From assembly GCA_030729925.1 (NCBI GenBank), contig JANQWK010000039.1, positions 1-44,881 on the forward strand: a stretch of 44,881 bases of DNA. The letters run 5' to 3'. This DNA comes from Saprospiraceae bacterium. GTDB taxonomy: Bacteria > Bacteroidota > Bacteroidia > Chitinophagales > Saprospiraceae. The notes under the pieces are model-generated. The model did not search any database, was not told the origin of the DNA, and worked only from the letters and a program-made list of their open reading frames with translations. Shown here piece after piece: positions 18,650 through 27,708 of this stretch (positions within the stretch are counted from its first letter, which is position 1; the number at the start of each line of letters is the position of its first letter). The translations under genes were made by a program, and so were the position numbers.

Positions 18650-19519
18650 TTACCGGATGCTTACTACGGGATAGGTGTTGCGCTGCGCACCCAACAAATC
18701 GGACAAAGGTTCATTGCCATTCAAATCGAGTATGGCGGGACGCCCTGCCTGACTGCGGATCAGGTTGTCATACAGCAGCGGTAGTGCACCGGATGCACAC
18801 ACAGCAGCAGGTTGCTTGCCCAGGCCGCTTATGACCTTGCCGTGACTGTTGAAAAAGAAATCGGCAGCTAGCAAGTTTTGATGTTGATCTACTACCCCCA
18901 TCGAGAACCCCCAGCCACGATGCAGGGCATTGTACATGAGCCGCTGCAGGCCGTGAAATTCCCGGGTACGAGCCTTGTTGGCAGCCCCCTGCGCCAGAAA
19001 GTAGGCCGCAACGCGCTCGGGCTTGATACTGGTCACCGGCATATACCCCTTTTTTTCCGCTTCAGCGAGTACAGACCACAGCCGGGAACTGTACTGATCA
19101 GCAATGGTTTCATAGGGCTCTGCCAGCAAAAGTTGAAAGTTGGCTTGCTCCGACCATGCAAAACGCTGGTGTGTTGTGCTTCGGATCAGTTCGTTGAAAT
19201 GTAGCTGCCCAGCTCCAAAGTCTTTGGGAACAGCCTCTAAAAAAGCAGCTATACGGGCTGCAGATAAGACATGAATCGAGAAAATTCCCAATTCCCTGAT
19301 CAACATGGGCTGCACCAGCTCTTTTCTTCCCAACCAGGTTTTTCGCCAGGGCAGCGGCAAAACCGACTCGTAGTCACCCTCCACCAAAGCGTCCCAATCC
19401 CGGGTCACAGCGTCGAGGTACCATCGGTAGCCAAAAATATTGCCATTGGTAGCATAATGCACGCAACTGTTCCATTTAAGGGTGTCTATTGCGTCGCCAG
19501 GAACAAATCTGATCTCCAT
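18650..19519 (-). CDS. FemAB/GNAT-like acyltransferase of unknown substrate
   Basis: Protein of 289 residues without signal peptide or membrane segment. The N-terminal half (PLPWRKTWLGRKELVQPMLI region) and the C-terminal half (AADFFFNSHGKVISGLG, then ILDLNGNEPLSDLLGAQ and a terminal tyrosine-containing strand) resemble the two tandem GNAT folds of FemAB-type aminoacyl/acyl transferases, where a similar D-F/L-x-G-S/N block precedes the end. Related proteins are common and mostly uncharacterised in Bacteroidota. A role in cell-wall, lipid or exopolysaccharide modification is possible but not shown. It starts 9 bp after the TonB receptor stop on the same strand, so the two may be cotranscribed. 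Confidence 0.6.
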   Translation of the reverse strand: MEIRFVPGDAIDTLKWNSCVHYATNGNIFGYRWYLDAVTRDWDALVEGDYESVLPLPWRKTWLGRKELVQPMLIRELGIFSIHVLSAARIAAFLEAVPKDFGAGQLHFNELIRSTTHQRFAWSEQANFQLLLAEPYETIADQYSSRLWSVLAEAEKKGYMPVTSIKPERVAAYFLAQGAANKARTREFHGLQRLMYNALHRGWGFSMGVVDQHQNLLAADFFFNSHGKVISGLGKQPAAVCASGALPLLYDNLIRSQAGRPAILDLNGNEPLSDLLGAQRNTYPVVSIR

Positions 19520-19528
19520 TGCTCTTTT

Positions 19529-21856
19529 TTACCAGTTCCAGCGCAATTGTACGCTGCCAAAACCATTTATCGGATTGCCAGGATAATAATACCTCGGAGC
19601 CGCACCAGCTGCATTGACCAAAATCATGGAAGCATAATGCTCGTCCAGGACATTCTGAAGGCCTCCGCTCAGTTCGGCCAATAAGCCCCTTGTTATCCTG
19701 AACGCCCACCCCAGTTTAACATGCAATAAATCATATCGTTCACTAAATGCGAGATTGTCATCGCGCAAGGGCATGGCATCTACCCACTGATAACTGACAT
19801 GCGCAAATACTCCCTTCGGGGAAAACCAATCCAACAACACATTCGCAACGTGGGGGGCAACCCCCGGAAGACGATTCCCACTGTAGTCCGTTCCACGGTC
19901 TGTGAAATCCCTAAAGCGATAGTCCGCATACGTATAGCCAACCCCAAGGTCGAGCTGATGGGTGCGCAGCGGAACGTGATATTGTACAAATAGTTCCAAG
20001 CCGTTGTGTAGGGTTCGACCGGCATTTTTTCCAATGAATTGGTCGAAATTGGTTCTTTCCGCAACAAGCAGGTCGCGGATTTGCATGCTGAAGACGCTCA
20101 CATCAAAACTCCAGTTGTTCCGCCACCGGATCCCCCGCAGCCCCAGTTCTGTGTTCCAGCCACGCTCCGGCTGAATTTCAGGATTGACCTGCCCCGCCGG
20201 ATTCAGGGTCTCTTCAAGGGTTGGAGCAGAAAACCCATGACTGATTACCCCAAACAATCCAACGTTTTCACGCAAGCGATATTTGATTCCCAAGCGCGGT
20301 GACCATATTGGCTCAAAGGTGTAGTTTCCCCCTTGGTCACCATCGGCCGGAAAACGATCCCTAAGGCGATAACGCGTCCGGTTTAGGTTCAGACCAGCCG
20401 AAAATTTCCAAAAACCTATGTTTTGCTCCGCCTCCATAAAGGCGTTATAATACCCCCTACGCTCCGAATCGTCGCTCAGCAACACATCCATTACCCCTCC
20501 AAGCGTTCGGTTGGTCTGCCAGTTATAGTCTTCTTCAAATAGTTCTAATCCACCCCTTACTCGAAAACCGGGGACATCCAGCCGTTCCCAAGTCAAGGTA
20601 TTGCGCAGGCCGTACACCCGACTGTTTTCCCGAAGGATGTTAAAAGGCCTCGATTCATAAGCACTATACGTGCCCGAAAAAACAGAAGTAGAAAGGCCCA
20701 GCCGGTGACCGGAACGAATCAGCCAGTGCTTGCGGTAGTTGATCCCCGTAGTGCGCTTGTCGTAGTCCTCAAAACCCTTAACCGAAGCCCAAATAAATGC
20801 TGCACGCTGCGGATTTTCCATGAAGTCCTGCGCATTCAACGAACTCGGAATAAAGGCTTTTAATCCGATGTTGTTGAGAAAAACCGTCAAATCCGAATCC
20901 GCCCAGCCCCAGTGAGCCGCCAAAGCCAAACCCCCACGGTCATACGCACTGTTGTCGCGGTAACCATCCAAGGCCGTTTGATTAAAATTGAGGTGCAACT
21001 GAAGCCCGGTTTGCCGGTCAGCTACCCGAAGCGAACTTTGATGCCGCTGCAACCCAAAAGCACCCGTCGTAAATTTATGACTGAGCGAGGAAGTGGTATC
21101 AGCCGACCCACTGTCCAGCCCAAACAGCAATACGCCCCCCAACCCGGCTCCATAAGTGCTCGCCGAAGGCCCCTTCCAAATTTGCAGATCCCTGATCAGA
21201 CTCACATCCACATCCTCCAACGTCGTCTCCCCCACCCCGGATGTCAGCGGGATGTCGTTCAGGTAAGCTTTGATTTTTGCCGTGGCAAACGGCGACCTGC
21301 TGCCTATCCCCCGAATGGTAATCCGATTGGTGTTTAATCCCCCACTGTGCATAAAAATTCCCGGAATTCGGTTCATCACCGGAGCAATGCCCAAATCCTG
21401 ATCCCGATACAGCAACGCAGCCGGTACCTGCACCACAGGAGCTATAATTCCCAAAGATATCGGTATCCGCGATGCCGTTAAGGTGATCCCTTCGGGAAAA
21501 CCTGAGGCACCGGGAACCAACAATACCAACAGATCTGTTCCACTTAAAGTGTCTCCGCTGACTTCCACAGGCTGATAGCCAATATGCGTAAAGACCAATT
21601 TCACTTGGTCAGACCTCAACTGAAAACCAAAGTAACCACTGCTGTCCGAAACCCAGCCCCCGGAGGCACTTCCCGACACCACTATGTTCACATCCCGAAC
21701 CGGTAATCCCGTAAGCGCATCCAGCGTCCGACCACGAACTTCCACCTGCCCGACCAACTCCATACTCCACAAAAAACTCATCCCCAATACCAGCCAACCA
21801 AGTACCCCGATACGCATACGATACCCATTTCCAGATCCTTCTCGCAAAGACTTCAT
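19529..21856 (-). CDS. TonB-dependent receptor
   Basis: Outer-membrane active transporter of up to 775 residues; an internal ATG at 21817 fits better as the signal-peptide start (MRIGVLGWLVLGMSFLWSM, ending VGQ), giving 762. Domains in order: a carboxypeptidase-regulatory-like domain (about 37-115, VRGRTLDALTGLPVRDVNIVV), a plug (about 130-245, with IRGIGSRSPFATAKIKAYLND and IWKGPSASTYGAGLGGVL), then a 22-strand-type barrel with SHGFSAPTLEETLNPAG and a C-terminal beta-signal ending in aromatic RWNW. No SusD partner is nearby, which argues against polysaccharide uptake. The divergent neighbour 40 bp away is a heavy-metal-binding-like protein, so a metal or metallophore substrate is a reasonable guess only. 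Confidence 0.9.
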   Translation of the reverse strand: MKSLREGSGNGYRMRIGVLGWLVLGMSFLWSMELVGQVEVRGRTLDALTGLPVRDVNIVVSGSASGGWVSDSSGYFGFQLRSDQVKLVFTHIGYQPVEVSGDTLSGTDLLVLLVPGASGFPEGITLTASRIPISLGIIAPVVQVPAALLYRDQDLGIAPVMNRIPGIFMHSGGLNTNRITIRGIGSRSPFATAKIKAYLNDIPLTSGVGETTLEDVDVSLIRDLQIWKGPSASTYGAGLGGVLLFGLDSGSADTTSSLSHKFTTGAFGLQRHQSSLRVADRQTGLQLHLNFNQTALDGYRDNSAYDRGGLALAAHWGWADSDLTVFLNNIGLKAFIPSSLNAQDFMENPQRAAFIWASVKGFEDYDKRTTGINYRKHWLIRSGHRLGLSTSVFSGTYSAYESRPFNILRENSRVYGLRNTLTWERLDVPGFRVRGGLELFEEDYNWQTNRTLGGVMDVLLSDDSERRGYYNAFMEAEQNIGFWKFSAGLNLNRTRYRLRDRFPADGDQGGNYTFEPIWSPRLGIKYRLRENVGLFGVISHGFSAPTLEETLNPAGQVNPEIQPERGWNTELGLRGIRWRNNWSFDVSVFSMQIRDLLVAERTNFDQFIGKNAGRTLHNGLELFVQYHVPLRTHQLDLGVGYTYADYRFRDFTDRGTDYSGNRLPGVAPHVANVLLDWFSPKGVFAHVSYQWVDAMPLRDDNLAFSERYDLLHVKLGWAFRITRGLLAELSGGLQNVLDEHYASMILVNAAGAAPRYYYPGNPINGFGSVQLRWNW

Positions 21857-21896
21857 CCGAAATTGTTTATTTTTAGCCCGGAAAATAAATCAACAA

Positions 21897-22133
21897 ATGG
21901 AAACAAAACATTATCAAACCACTATCAATTGCCCCAAATGCATCAAAGCAGTCAGCGGCTTTATCGAAGAGGTACCCAATATTGATCACTGGGAAGTAGA
22001 TATCGCTAACCCCAACAAAATTCTTACCGTAACCGGCGAAAATATTGATTGGCACCTGCTACAGGAAGCCGTTCTCGACGCCGGTTACGATATCCAGGAA
22101 GTTTCTACAAGCGTGCCGCCTCAGACCGAATAA
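21897..22133 (+). CDS. Small heavy-metal-associated (HMA) domain protein
   Basis: Cytoplasmic protein of 78 residues with the length and pattern of a copper-chaperone-like HMA fold. A metal-binding CPKC pair (residues 11-14, in [11 protein letters not shown]) follows the first strand, then helix, two strands ([15 protein letters not shown]) and the closing helix [16 protein letters not shown]. The usual GMxCxxC has Asn instead of Met before the first Cys, so metal preference may differ from CopZ. The ATG at 21897 is chosen because the fold begins there. It starts 40 bp from the divergent TonB receptor gene, and its last 13 bp overlap the 3' end of convergent glyA. Confidence 0.75.
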   Translation: METKHYQTTINCPKCIKAVSGFIEEVPNIDHWEVDIANPNKILTVTGENIDWHLLQEAVLDAGYDIQEVSTSVPPQTE

Positions 22134-23395
22134 AGCGGAAATTGCGCCATAAAAGCATTGACTTCCTGACGCGTTTGCCGGATGACCGCCTCATCTTCTA
22201 CGTGCATGATGATGCGGTCAATCCATTCTACCACCTGCAAACAGTCCGCTTCCCTGAAACCTCGCGTCGTAATAGCAGCGGTACCTACCCGAATCCCCGA
22301 AGTTACAAAAGGCGATTGGGTGTCAAAAGGCACCATGTTCTTATTCACCGTGATATCTGCATGCTCAAGACCCTTCTCTGCTGCCTTGCCCGTCACGCCC
22401 TTCGACCTCAAGTCAATCAACATCAAGTGGTTGTCCGTACCCCCCGAAATGATGTGGTACCCCTTGTCCATAAAGGCCTGCGCCATAGCTCGGGCATTGT
22501 GCACGACCTGCTCTCCATAAACCTTGAAAGAGGTATCCAGTGCCTCCCCAAAAGCTACCGCTTTACCGGCAATAACATGTTCCAAAGGTCCTCCCTGAGT
22601 TCCCGGAAACACCGCGCCGTCCAAAATAGCCCCAATCTTAAGCGGCGTACCGTTTTTCATCGTACGCCCCCAAGGGTTGTCAAAGTTCTCTCCCGCCATA
22701 ATGATTCCCCCTCTGGGACCTCTGAGGGTCTTGTGCGTCGTAGAGGTAACAATATGACAATGCTTGATCGGATCATTCAACAAACCCGATGCAATCAATC
22801 CGGCCGGATGCGAAATGTCAGCCAGCAACACTGCACCAACCTCGTCTGCGATTGCCCTGAAGCGCGCATAGTCCCAGTCCCTGGAGTAAGCAGATGCTCC
22901 ACAGATAACCATCCGCGGCTTGATCGCACGTGCTTTTTCAGCGACTTTGTCCATGTCAATCAAACCCGTCTCTTCTTCCACCCCATAAAAATGAGCCTGG
23001 TACAGCTTACCCGAAAAATTAACCGGAGAACCGTGCGTCAAGTGCCCCCCATGCGCCAAATCAAAACCTAAAATGGCATCTCCAGGCGATAATGCTGCCA
23101 GATATACCGCAGCGTTGGCCTGAGAACCCGAATGCGGTTGCACATTCACATACTCAGCACCAAACAAAGTCTTCAAGCGATCAATGGCCAAATTCTCTAC
23201 CTCGTCCACCACTTCACAACCGCCATAGTAACGCTTGCCCGGGTACCCTTCGGCGTACTTGTTCGTCAGACAAGAACCCATCGCATCCATCACCGCCTGA
23301 CTGGTGAAATTCTCAGAAGCAATCAGCTCAATGCCCCTGCGCTGCCTTTCTAATTCTCTCGATATCAACTCGAATACCTGGGTATCCCTTTTCAT
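22121..23395 (-). CDS. glyA: Serine hydroxymethyltransferase
   Basis: PLP enzyme interconverting serine and glycine with tetrahydrofolate, the main source of one-carbon units. It has 424 residues, as expected. The N terminus contains [20 protein letters not shown] and [15 protein letters not shown]. The PLP lysine lies in [14 protein letters not shown], and the folate-binding regions are intact. It has its own candidate promoter (23472-23500), and its 3' end overlaps the convergent HMA gene by 13 bp. Confidence 0.97.
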   Translation of the reverse strand: MKRDTQVFELISRELERQRRGIELIASENFTSQAVMDAMGSCLTNKYAEGYPGKRYYGGCEVVDEVENLAIDRLKTLFGAEYVNVQPHSGSQANAAVYLAALSPGDAILGFDLAHGGHLTHGSPVNFSGKLYQAHFYGVEEETGLIDMDKVAEKARAIKPRMVICGASAYSRDWDYARFRAIADEVGAVLLADISHPAGLIASGLLNDPIKHCHIVTSTTHKTLRGPRGGIIMAGENFDNPWGRTMKNGTPLKIGAILDGAVFPGTQGGPLEHVIAGKAVAFGEALDTSFKVYGEQVVHNARAMAQAFMDKGYHIISGGTDNHLMLIDLRSKGVTGKAAEKGLEHADITVNKNMVPFDTQSPFVTSGIRVGTAAITTRGFREADCLQVVEWIDRIIMHVEDEAVIRQTRQEVNAFMAQFPLYSV

Positions 23396-23471
23396 TCGTT
23401 TGGATTTTTTGTATTGGTAGAAATCTTAACCGAGGTTATTTTTTCCCGAAGGGATAACCCCAAAAACTGGC

Positions 23472-23500
23472 CAAAGATAAAGCAAAACCGCCGAAACCAA
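23472..23500 (-). promoter_or_regulatory. Promoter of glyA
   Basis: On the minus strand TTG (23498-23500) is followed after 18 nt by TATCTTTG (23472-23479). Both boxes and the spacing fit the Bacteroidota consensus. The predicted leader is about 70 nt. Confidence 0.5.
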
Positions 23501-23647
23501 GCCCTTTTGCCCCGCATTTGCAAAGAATAATACCAAGCTGTAAAACATAAAATCCAGGGACTTGTTGCTATATTCACCGCGGCAACAAAACAGCCACCTG
23601 GCATTTGAACAAACCCCAAATTTCCAGCAAAGAAATTACAAACCAAC

Positions 23648-24622
23648 ATGGTAAAATCCCTTGGTGCCATTAAACAGCCGATCGAGCAGGAACTGACAGA
23701 CTTTGAAGTGCACTTCAGGCAGTCCATGCGCAGCCATGTGCCCCTACTGGATAAGATTACCTATTATATCGTCAAACGCAAAGGCAAACAGGTTCGCCCC
23801 ATGTTTGTGTTCCTGGCAGCCAAAACCTGCGGTGCCGTCAATCCTTCTACCTTCATCGCAGCGTCCCTGATCGAACTCCTTCATACCGCTACCCTGGTGC
23901 ACGATGATGTGGTGGACGATGCCCTGGAACGACGATCCTTTTTCTCGGTCAATGCCATCTGGAAAAATAAAATCGCCGTACTCGTAGGTGACTACCTGTT
24001 TTCACAAGGCATGCTCCTTGCGCTCAAAAATAAAGAGTTCCAACTCCTCGAAATCGTCTCCGATGCCGTGAAAGCCATGAGCGAAGGAGAACTGCTTCAG
24101 ATCGAAAAGGCCAGAAGGTTGGATATCAAAGAGGCAGTTTACTACGAGATCATCCGACAAAAGACCGCCTCGCTGATTGCTTCGGCATGCAGCGCAGGAG
24201 CCGCTTCCATCAATACAGATCCGGAACCCATTGAAAAAATGCGCCTGTTCGGCGAAAAAATCGGCCTGGCTTTCCAAATCAGAGATGATCTTTTTGATTT
24301 TGGTTCCGAAGATGTGGGCAAACCCCTCGGCATTGATATCAAGGAAAAAAAACTAACCCTGCCCCTGATTCATGCCCTCGAACATGCCTCCCAATCGGAC
24401 AAAAAAAGAATTATCAATATCGTCAAACGACACCACATGCGTCCGGAGAAAGTGCAGGAGGTGATTGATTTTGTGCAGGATAGTAACGGACTTCGCTACG
24501 CCAAAGAGGTAATGTACCAGTTTAGAGAAGAGGCATTCGATATTCTCCGTACTTTTCCCCATTCCGCCGCACGCCAGTCCCTCGAAGATCTGGTCATCTT
24601 TGTGACAGAACGAAAAAAATAA
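23648..24622 (+). CDS. All-trans polyprenyl diphosphate synthase
   Basis: Condenses isopentenyl diphosphate units onto an allylic primer to give a long-chain polyprenyl diphosphate, probably the menaquinone side chain in this phylum (inference). The 324-residue protein has both aspartate-rich motifs: the first at Asp86-Asp91 (HDDVVDD) and the second at Asp213-Asp217 (RDDLFD), plus the GKQVRP segment near residue 47. Small residues before the first motif (LLHTATLVHDD) suit a medium- to long-chain product, but exact chain length cannot be deduced. It is divergent from glyA and convergent with the membrane protein gene 12 bp downstream. Confidence 0.93.
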   Translation: MVKSLGAIKQPIEQELTDFEVHFRQSMRSHVPLLDKITYYIVKRKGKQVRPMFVFLAAKTCGAVNPSTFIAASLIELLHTATLVHDDVVDDALERRSFFSVNAIWKNKIAVLVGDYLFSQGMLLALKNKEFQLLEIVSDAVKAMSEGELLQIEKARRLDIKEAVYYEIIRQKTASLIASACSAGAASINTDPEPIEKMRLFGEKIGLAFQIRDDLFDFGSEDVGKPLGIDIKEKKLTLPLIHALEHASQSDKKRIINIVKRHHMRPEKVQEVIDFVQDSNGLRYAKEVMYQFREEAFDILRTFPHSAARQSLEDLVIFVTERKK

Positions 24623-24634
24623 ATGCCCGCGGCA

Positions 24635-25000
24635 CTAAGCTTTCTTCTCTTCCTCGTCTTCAGACGCAGCCAAAGTCTTTTTCCTGCGTCTGATGCCTGT
24701 CGGCAAAAAAAGTGACAGCCCGATTACCAGCCCGATTCCCAGACTCCACCCCAAAGTGAACTCCAGCACATCCAACACAAAGCACACCCAGCTGCCCAGT
24801 GCAAGAGAAGCAAACACACGAAGCGTGTTGCGGTCGGGAGACTCCTCCTCGGCCTGCTCCGAAATGGGAAACAACAAAAAAAAGACATACACCAGCAATA
24901 AAAGCGTACTCACCAGCGCCAATAAAAAGAACGCCTGCCGGGTACTCCCAAGGGTATCCCAATCGTTAACCCACATGTACAACAAGTCCTGCATAAACAA
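24635..25000 (-). CDS. Small membrane protein of unknown function
   Basis: Protein of 121 residues not assignable to a named family. A hydrophobic segment at about 20-45 (FFLLALVSTLLLLVYVFFLLF) is followed by a charged loop (SEQAEEESPDRN), then two closely spaced hydrophobic segments (about 60-78 and 82-103). The C-terminal tail is strongly charged, basic (RRRKK) then acidic (EDEEEKK). Three membrane passes are likely. An ATG two codons into the frame is an equally possible start. It is a single gene between convergent and divergent neighbours. Confidence 0.7.
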   Translation of the reverse strand: MFMQDLLYMWVNDWDTLGSTRQAFFLLALVSTLLLLVYVFFLLFPISEQAEEESPDRNTLRVFASLALGSWVCFVLDVLEFTLGWSLGIGLVIGLSLFLPTGIRRRKKTLAASEDEEEKKA

Positions 25001-25065
25001 CCATTACAGCAACAAACCATTCCCTTATTCAAAAAAAGTATGTTTTCTGCTGAATTTAGCACCCA

Positions 25066-25099
25066 TTTGAACGAGTACAACCAATTCTTGTTACTTTTG
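25066..25099 (+). promoter_or_regulatory. Promoter of prs
   Basis: TTTG (25066-25069) is followed after 22 nt by TACTTTTG (25092-25099), fitting the Bacteroidota -33/-7 pattern. Transcription from here gives a leader of about 105 nt before the ATG at 25212; no riboswitch fold was recognised in it. Confidence 0.5.
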
Positions 25100-25211
25100 T
25101 GCTTTTCACAGCAAACTTACTCCCGGCAATTTCAAACTACAAAGTTGTCCCTTGTAAGCTTCATGTCCTGTACAAAAACTGTCAATTTAAAGTAAAATAT
25201 CTTCAAACCCC

Positions 25212-26144
25212 ATGGTAGAGGTAAAACTTTTCTCCGGTACGAATTCAAGATATCTCGCTAGCAAAATTGCCGATTATTACGGCCACCCCCTGGCAAAAGT
25301 CGAAGTACACCACTTCAGCGATGGGGAAATGCACCCGGTCATCAATGAGTCCGTAAGAGGAGCTTACGTGTTTTTTATTCAGTCCACCTTCTCCCCTTCC
25401 GAAAACCTGATGGAACTCCTGCTCTTGATTGATGCAGCTAAAAGAGCTTCCGCCGGATACATTACCGCCGTTATCCCCTACTTCGGATATGCGCGACAAG
25501 ACCGAAAAGACAAACCCAGAGTGCCTATCTCCGCTAAACTGGTAGCTAACCTGATCCAGGCAGCCGGCGCCGATCGCATCATGACCATGGATTTTCACGC
25601 CGACCAAATCCAAGGCTTCTTCGATATCCCCGTGGATCACCTCAAAAGCGATGCCATCTATATCCCCTATCTCCAAGAAAACAACCTCGGCGATGTGATC
25701 TTCGCTTCCCCAGATGTAGGAGGCGTGAAACGCGCCCGAACCTATGCCAATCACTTCGGTACCAACCTCGTCATCTGCGACAAATATCGGAAAAAAGCCA
25801 ATGAAGTCGCTGGAATGACCGTCATCGGCGATGTCACAGATGCCAACGTCATCCTCGTGGACGATCTCGTAGATACCGCAGGAACCCTATGCCGCGCCGC
25901 CGATATCATCATGAAAAAAGGCGCTAAAAGCGTGAGAGCCCTGTGTACACATCCCGTACTTTCCGGCGATGCCTACAAAAATATCGAAGCTTCCCAACTC
26001 CAGGAACTCATCGTATGCGATACCATACCACTCAAACAGGATTGCAAAAAAATAAAGGTGCTGTCCACCGCCAAGTTGTTCGCCCGGGCTATTCGAAATA
26101 CCCACGAACACCGATCTATCTCCGCACTTTTTGTTGAAAGTTAG
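25212..26144 (+). CDS. prs: Ribose-phosphate pyrophosphokinase
   Basis: Makes PRPP from ribose 5-phosphate and ATP for purine, pyrimidine, histidine and NAD synthesis. The 310-residue protein has the class I Prs features: the N-terminal HFSDGEMHPVINESVRG segment, the ATP-binding IPYFGYARQDRK flexible region near residue 93, the divalent-cation/PRPP motif region within VILVDDLVDTAGTL, and the catalytic-loop area KKANEVAGMTVIGDV. The common KRR of the flexible loop is not obvious; the segment is RYGKK-like (KYRKKAN). The rplY gene follows after about 105 bp behind its own promoter box. Confidence 0.95.
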   Translation: MVEVKLFSGTNSRYLASKIADYYGHPLAKVEVHHFSDGEMHPVINESVRGAYVFFIQSTFSPSENLMELLLLIDAAKRASAGYITAVIPYFGYARQDRKDKPRVPISAKLVANLIQAAGADRIMTMDFHADQIQGFFDIPVDHLKSDAIYIPYLQENNLGDVIFASPDVGGVKRARTYANHFGTNLVICDKYRKKANEVAGMTVIGDVTDANVILVDDLVDTAGTLCRAADIIMKKGAKSVRALCTHPVLSGDAYKNIEASQLQELIVCDTIPLKQDCKKIKVLSTAKLFARAIRNTHEHRSISALFVES

Positions 26145-26182
26145 ATTTTTAAAAAAATATTTCCAATTAATTTCTTTTTGAT

Positions 26183-26190
26183 TATCTTTG
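26183..26190 (+). promoter_or_regulatory. -7 box of rplY
   Basis: TATCTTTG is a full match to TAnnTTTG, 58 bp before the rplY ATG, within a very AT-rich segment downstream of prs. No clear TTG was found at the expected distance. Confidence 0.45.
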
Positions 26191-26248
26191 CGAGCCGAAT
26201 TGAGATCACAGGATCTACTGCAATAAATAGAAAAAGAATCAAGCAATC

Positions 26249-26836
26249 ATGAAAAACGTAGTCATCAAAGGAGAATTAAGAACCGATCTTGGCAAGAAGG
26301 GTACTAAAGGAGTAAGAGCCAATGGTTTGATTCCCTGCGTTATATATGGTGGAGACAGTCCCATTCATTTCTCTGTTCCCGTTAGCTCGGTAAGAGATAT
26401 TGTTTATACTCCTGACTTCAAAATTATTGAGATTGAAATCGAAGGTCAGTCTTACAAGTCTATTTTGAAGAGCTACCAAATGCACCCTGTTACGGAAGCA
26501 TTGGAGCATATAGATTTTCTTCGCTTGGTTGATGGGCATCCGGTAAGGGTGGAGCTCCCGGTGCGTTTCTACGGTGTGTCACCAGGTGTAAAGTTGGGTG
26601 GCAAATTGTTGCAGACGCTTCGCAAGATTAAGGTAAAGACTACTCCACAGTACCTCCGCGATGAAATTTTGATGGATATTTCTTCTATGGAGCTGGGTCA
26701 GTCCATCCGGGTAAGAGATATACAAGGTATTGAAGGCATCGAAATCATTAGCTCTCCCGGTATTCCGGTGGCTACGATTGAGATCCCACGTGCACTTAGG
26801 AGTGCCGCTGCTGCCGCAGAAAAAGGTAAAAAATAA
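26249..26836 (+). CDS. rplY: 50S ribosomal protein L25 (Ctc form)
   Basis: Binds 5S rRNA on the large ribosomal subunit. At 195 residues it is the long form, with an N-terminal L25 domain (about 1-90, ELRTDLGKKGTKGVRANGLIPCVIYGG) and the C-terminal TL5/Ctc beta domain (about 95-180). The tail is Ala/Lys-rich. Codons here use fewer C-ending forms than the neighbouring genes, as may be expected of a highly expressed ribosomal gene. A strong hairpin terminator follows 31 bp after the stop. Confidence 0.95.
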   Translation: MKNVVIKGELRTDLGKKGTKGVRANGLIPCVIYGGDSPIHFSVPVSSVRDIVYTPDFKIIEIEIEGQSYKSILKSYQMHPVTEALEHIDFLRLVDGHPVRVELPVRFYGVSPGVKLGGKLLQTLRKIKVKTTPQYLRDEILMDISSMELGQSIRVRDIQGIEGIEIISSPGIPVATIEIPRALRSAAAAAEKGKK

Positions 26837-26867
26837 TTTTCGAGTTATATTGCTATACAAGCAGCAT

Positions 26868-26905
26868 AAAAGGAGAGCAGTAGTCATATTGCTCTCCTTT
26901 TTTTG
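26868..26905 (+). terminator. Rho-independent terminator of rplY
   Basis: AAAGGAGAGCA (26869-26879) pairs with TGCTCTCCTTT (26890-26900) in an 11-bp perfect stem with a 10-nt loop, continuing directly into an uninterrupted T run. It separates rplY from the amidase gene. Confidence 0.85.
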
Positions 26906-26920
26906 TTTATCCTTTTGATC

Positions 26921-27697
26921 ATGACACCACTGACTATTGCACTTATCCAAACCGACTTACTTTGGCAAGACCCCTCAGGTAATCTTCGGATGTTAGAAGA
27001 AAAAATCCGGAGCATTGGCGAAAATACGGATTTGATTGTGTTGCCGGAGATGTTTACCACCGGCTTTACGATGGATGCTGAAAGACTGGCAGAACCCATG
27101 GACGGGGACGCCGTGTCCTGGATGCACCAAATGGCTAAAGAGAAAAACAGTGTTGTCGCAGGCAGCTTGATCATCCGGGAAGCGGATCAATACTATAACC
27201 GATTGGTATGGATGCGACCCGACGGCCAATGGGATGCGTACGACAAAAGGCACCTTTTTACCTTTGCCGGAGAGGATAAGTTTTATACCCCGGGTACAAA
27301 ACACCTCATCGTGCAGCTCAAGGGCTGGAAAATTATGCCCCTGACTTGCTATGATGTGCGCTTTCCGGTGTGGAGTCGCAACACACAAGGCTACGACCTC
27401 CTCCTTTATGTGGCGAGCTTCCCCGAAAAACGCATCCACGCCTGGAAATCACTGCTGGTTGCAAGGGCCATAGAAAACCAATGTTATACGATAGGACTAA
27501 ACCGAGTAGGATACGACGGGAACGGCATCTACCATTCCGGCGATAGCCGTGTGATCAATTATGAAGGCCAGATCTTGTTTGAACAGTCAAAGGAGGAAAC
27601 CATCCACCTGACAACCCTTTCTTTTGAAAAACAACAACAATTTAGGGAGTCGCTGCAATTTTTGAAAGACAGCGATAGTTTTAACCTGATCTACTAA
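26921..27697 (+). CDS. Nitrilase-superfamily amidase, omega-amidase (YafV) type
   Basis: Carbon-nitrogen hydrolase of 258 residues, probably an omega-amidase acting on alpha-ketoglutaramate or alpha-ketosuccinamate (family knowledge; substrate not proven here). The ATG at 26921 is used because it opens on MTPLTIALIQTDLLW, the usual family start; an in-frame extension would run into the rplY terminator. The Glu-Lys-Cys triad is Glu43 in LPEMF, Lys109 in YDKRHLF and Cys143 in LTCYDVRFP. No signal peptide is present. The NlpC/P60 gene follows 11 bp downstream. Confidence 0.9.
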   Translation: MTPLTIALIQTDLLWQDPSGNLRMLEEKIRSIGENTDLIVLPEMFTTGFTMDAERLAEPMDGDAVSWMHQMAKEKNSVVAGSLIIREADQYYNRLVWMRPDGQWDAYDKRHLFTFAGEDKFYTPGTKHLIVQLKGWKIMPLTCYDVRFPVWSRNTQGYDLLLYVASFPEKRIHAWKSLLVARAIENQCYTIGLNRVGYDGNGIYHSGDSRVINYEGQILFEQSKEETIHLTTLSFEKQQQFRESLQFLKDSDSFNLIY

Positions 27698-27708
27698 ATA
27701 TATACCTT

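Noticed and set aside
22049-23071. 340-codon open frame on the plus strand within glyA
   Set aside because: It is antisense to an intact serine hydroxymethyltransferase gene and its translation is rich in basic residues with no domain pattern.
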